Below are positions 60,614 through 64,000 of a stretch of 64,000 bases of DNA, in pieces. The stretch spans positions 1,893,359-1,957,358 of the forward strand of contig CM074805.1 in the NCBI GenBank assembly GCA_037447605.1, given 5' to 3'. The position numbers and the translations under genes are program-made. Every line of letters starts with the position of its first letter. Position 1 is the stretch's first letter. The notes under the pieces are model-generated. The model had not been told where the DNA came from. It did no database searches and worked only from the letters and a program-made list of their open reading frames with translations. The stretch is from Zygnema circumcarinatum (lineage: Eukaryota > Streptophyta > Zygnematophyceae > Zygnematales > Zygnemataceae).

Positions 60614-63600
60614 ATGGCGGACGAAGAGGATGAGGGAGGAGTTGAAGAGGTTTCGTTTGGCGTTCAGGGAGCAGACGGAGGGGATAAAGGAGTTCCTGCT
60701 GAGACTCAGCACAGGCGCACACCCATGGCGCCTGCCCTAATCGCTCTCTCTCCCGATGGCTCCTCTGTCGTTCTGGCCATTGGTGCTGTACTCCGTGTGT
60801 TCAATTTGCAGTAAGTTACTTTCAAGTCTCCTTTGTCGGAATGGGCTGCTGAAGAACAGAACATGCTTGTGGGTAGCTTGGGTTGGCAGCACGGAAGCCA
60901 TTTTGACATGGCTTTGGCGCATTCTACTGATACTTTTCTCAGGTCCAATGCAGCTGTTCTGCTGCGAGATGACACGACTCCGGCACGCCATGGCGATGCG
61001 ATTCGCGCAATGGCGTTTGACGGCCGAGGGATGCGCTTTGTTTCAGCCGGCGATGACAAGCTGGTGAAGTTGTGGACGCATGAATGGCAATGCCAACGCA
61101 GTTTGTGAGTTTACTACTATGCTGTCATGTTTCGAAATTTGGTGCTGTTTCCATGCCATGGTTAGTGAGCATGACACCTTCCTTCTGCTCGGTGAGTTTG
61201 TTGATCATGCATCTTTGGATGAGTGACTGCTTGAGTTTCTCAAGCCCCATTGTCACTATAGTCTTTTTCGACATCCATGCATATGCTCTGGCGTCAGTCT
61301 CATGAGAGGAAATGAGTCGTCCAATTGCCAGTCACTTGGAAGTGCTCTACATCTTCAATGTACAAAAGACCATTCACATGACAGGAGGTCAATTTGAACG
61401 CAGGCATACTATTCTTGAGGTTATGTAGACCTCGATTTCCAGCAGATAGTGTAACCTTGAGCCGCCTTTAGGTCTCTGCTGCAGCTGACGGAGATCCATG
61501 TGTGTTTGTGCCATGTTTCTGGTGGTAGGCGTGTACCCAAAAAAGTGAGCGCAGCAGCATTTAGTTTCGACGGCATGTGGCTCACGTTTGCGGACAAATA
61601 TGGCATAGTGTATGTTGTGGCAACGGAGAATGGAAAAAGCACTCCTGTGCAGCTGCTTGGGCATTGCTGCTCCATCATCACTGACCTGGTAATTCACCTT
61701 GACGGAAGACTAAATTCTGAAAGCATTCCAATCATTGACGGAAGAATTCAAGTTTGGTGTAGTATTTCTCTGGTACTGCCTTGTTGCTCCTTTGATGTGG
61801 CACTTTCCTTAACTAGAAGGAGCCAGTCTTTTTCAAATGGGCTTTCAACATTCCTGAGTCAAGTCACCCTGGGCAGCCTGCTAGAGATAAACTCCGGGGT
61901 TGTTCATCGCGCTGGTTTCTGTAGGCGCTGTCGGCGAACAGCAAGTACATCGCCAGTGCGGATCGTGACTTCAAAGTTCGAGTGAGCTGCCTGCCCCCTC
62001 CATGAGCTACTCTGGTGAGCGCTGACTTTTATTCTCTATGAGACCATCACGTAGCATAAATACAAATGGCTATGATTTTATCTTGACATGTAAGATGAGG
62101 ACCCTAAAGTAGTGTTTGTTTAAAGCGCCACAACTTTGTATTGACGTTTGCAGGTGAGCGTGTTCCCGGAGAATCCCCTGTCAGGCGCTCATGAAATTGA
62201 GAGTTTTTGTTTGGGCCACACTCTGTATCTTTTTCAGAAACGGAACTATTGCCTACTTCATGACAAAGCACTTCCTATCTTGTCTCTCCCTTCCCAACAT
62301 TGCCTTTCCCTTGTTCCTTCGCAGTTTCTATATTCTGCCTGTTTTCCTCATATTTACCTCCTCCCCCTTTTATGGCAGTGTACATGGAGCCAACTGAACT
62401 CTAAAATAAGTTGCTATTCACATGTTCATAAAATTCTGGAAAGTGTCAATAACTATAGTGATCATGATTTTCAGCTCTATAGGAACCGCAACAATTTCGA
62501 CTGCTAATGTAAAGCTATGGCATGAGAAAGATGATCGAGCCCCACCTGCTAGCTACCTTGACAGATAACTGAACCGTCAGATTTGTGACATGTGTAGCGT
62601 TTATCGGATTCAATGAGAGAGAACCTGAAGGACTGCTCCTTTCTGGTGGTGGTGATGGCACGGTAAGAGCTAGGACGCTTGCTGTCCTTTCTATAAGCAG
62701 TCATGAGGATCAAGCTGAGGCGAGTGGAATGTTCCGCATTGTCGTGACAGGCTAATCTGTTGCAGAGGAGTATGCTTTCAAAGGAGTGATGGGTGCAAGG
62801 ATAGAATCCTTGTTTCAAAAGAGGGACATGGGAAGGACCTTTCTTTCTTAAAGAACAGGAAGACGTCCTGAATGCAAATGGCCAGTTTGGAGCGTCTGCA
62901 GGTGCGTCTTTGGGAGCCGACGACTGGCAGGGAACTGCAATGCGTGCCGGTGCAACCTGAGGTATTTTTGTTGCTAAGCCATGAGTTTGCGATGCTTGGG
63001 CAAAGAATGGGTGTGTCTGTGTTCCATCATAGTTTTGGTTTCTATTAGTTTCAACGTTGTCGAAATTCTCTGCAGCGTGTGTGGATTCTGTTGCTGTAGG
63101 CCTTTGCCAGTGAGGAAGGCACCTCCTGCAATGGGAGGGATAACTCTCGATGGTGCAGCGCAGCGCTGATGCTGCCTTCATATCTCTAACGTAGAGTGTG
63201 CTCGGTTCGAAGGGGGAGCATTTGCAGACGAAAAGTTTGTCGGGAGGTGCGGCGGCATTGGAGCAAGAAGCTGAGAACAAGCAGGCAGTGATGGCTTTGG
63301 CTGTGGGATTTGACAACCGCAGCATCGCTGTGTCAGTGGAGAGGTGAGGCTGCCACGCTTCTTCATAGCTGCTATATTCCAGTTGCTTCTTCTTGGGTGG
63401 GCTGTGGCAGGGTCTAACGCCATCGTCCTTGTGGTGTTGTTCATACGAGAAGAATGTGACGCAAATGCCGCCTGGTCGCTCTCATCAGGCGTTCAGAACT
63501 GATTTCTCCTCCTGAACTTGATCAAATGCTTAAGGAACGGTTGGAATGCAGAGTCGCTGGAGTCTTTCTTCTCGCAGTGGACCTCAGTGCAAAGACTCTG

Positions 63601-64000
63601 CAACTTCTGCAGGTGAAAAACTGATCGTGAGCACAGGAAAGGCGAGATAGACAAGCAGAAAGAGGAGTTGCTCGCTATACACACGATTATTACTCCGAGA
63701 TGGTGAAGATGCTTTTGCCTGCAGAGAGTAGTGAGACTCACGATGCTGTCTTTCCTGTTGATTGCAGATGGTGCCTTTTGCGGAACGGTGGCCGCCAACC
63801 AGACTGCAGTTTGACCCTCATGGGCGCCTATGGCTCGCAGCCGGGGCAGTGCAGGTTGTGGGGAGTGATGATGCTGTTGTGACTCCCCAGGCGTTGGCAG
63901 AAACTGAGGTGCGGGCTCACGAAATTGCATCCAAAGCAGCAGTGCGCATAGCAGTGCTTATTCCAAAAGGAGAAGAAAGGACTCCGTCTGCAGGTGTAGC
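60614..64000 (+). CDS. TRM82: tRNA (guanine-N7) methyltransferase non-catalytic subunit, TRM82/WDR4, 3'-truncated
   Basis: This WD40 protein binds and stabilises the TRM8 (METTL1) catalytic subunit that makes m7G46 in tRNA. Visible exons are 60614-60810, 60943-61104, 61529-61688, 61925-61981, 62154-62224, 62581-62662, 62902-62961, 63228-63343, 63489-63612 and 63768 to about 63991. Family blocks are HGDAIRAMAFDGRGMRFVSA, GDDKLVKLWTHEWQC, VSAAAFSFDGMWLTFADKYG, LGHCCSIITDL, KYIASADRDFKVRVSVFPE, GAHEIESFCLGHT, LLLSGGGDGTVRLWEPTTG and ELQCVPVQPE, in the same order as WDR4. An acidic N-terminus (MADEEDEGGVEEV) precedes them. The gene runs past the window edge, so the C-terminus is not seen. Whether exon 10 ends at about 63991 cannot be decided here. 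Confidence 0.92.

Overview
The window looks like nuclear DNA from a green plant of the streptophyte lineage, plausibly a bryophyte-grade plant or a streptophyte alga. The species cannot be fixed from the sequence. The reasons are short coding exons with GT-AG introns of about 100-1,000 bp, plant-type proteins (organelle zinc-finger VAR3/OZ1, Golgi GDP-fucose transporter, histidine biosynthesis HISN6, plastid-type AlgH/DUF179), and plant-type mobile elements. Gene models were built by hand from exon homology, splice sites and reading-frame phase. For every complete multi-exon model except the partial first and last genes, the summed exon length is an exact multiple of three.

Layout. 1-1.5 kb: 3' end of a fructokinase. 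2.5-7.6 kb: a repeat island with two almost identical 1,561-bp copies on either side of a 10-N gap, both holding a decayed Ty1/copia RNase H and a 3' LTR. The second LTR is interrupted by a 1,768-bp Mutator-like element with a 9-bp target-site duplication, long inverted repeats, two purine-only arms and a truncated FAR1-type DNA-binding fragment. 8.4-15.5 kb: an NSUN2/TRM4-type tRNA m5C methyltransferase with 15 exons. 17.8 kb: a small single-pass membrane protein. 19.4-21.0 kb: an unrecognised, probably plastid-targeted protein. 22.0-24.8 kb: a VAR3/OZ1-like RanBP2 zinc-finger protein. 24.8-28.1 kb: a second accessory stretch with degenerate TACGGTA repeats, a G-rich palindromic cluster around a second N gap, a MITE-like element and a GC hairpin. 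28.2-29.2 kb: an intronless GDP-fucose transporter.

From 31.9 kb the genes are mostly arranged as head-to-head pairs: SLC25A38-type mitochondrial carrier / BORCS6-like; TVP38/TMEM64 (DedA) protein / TruB pseudouridine synthase; HISN6 / PWP1; DUF179 / TRM82 (WDR4). A VxELHR-motif regulator-like protein with a long Gln-Ala repeat lies at 39.0-41.6 kb, preceded by a dense G-box cluster.

Themes. Three separate tRNA modification factors (m5C, pseudouridine, m7G accessory subunit) lie in one 64-kb window, with a ribosome-biogenesis WD protein (PWP1) and a probable organelle RNA-editing factor. This is probably ordinary eukaryotic neighbourhood rather than an operon-like unit. Three introns need a GC donor to keep the frame, and two of these share the same GGCAG|GCAGGT boundary. 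No CRISPR array, rRNA or convincing tRNA gene was seen.
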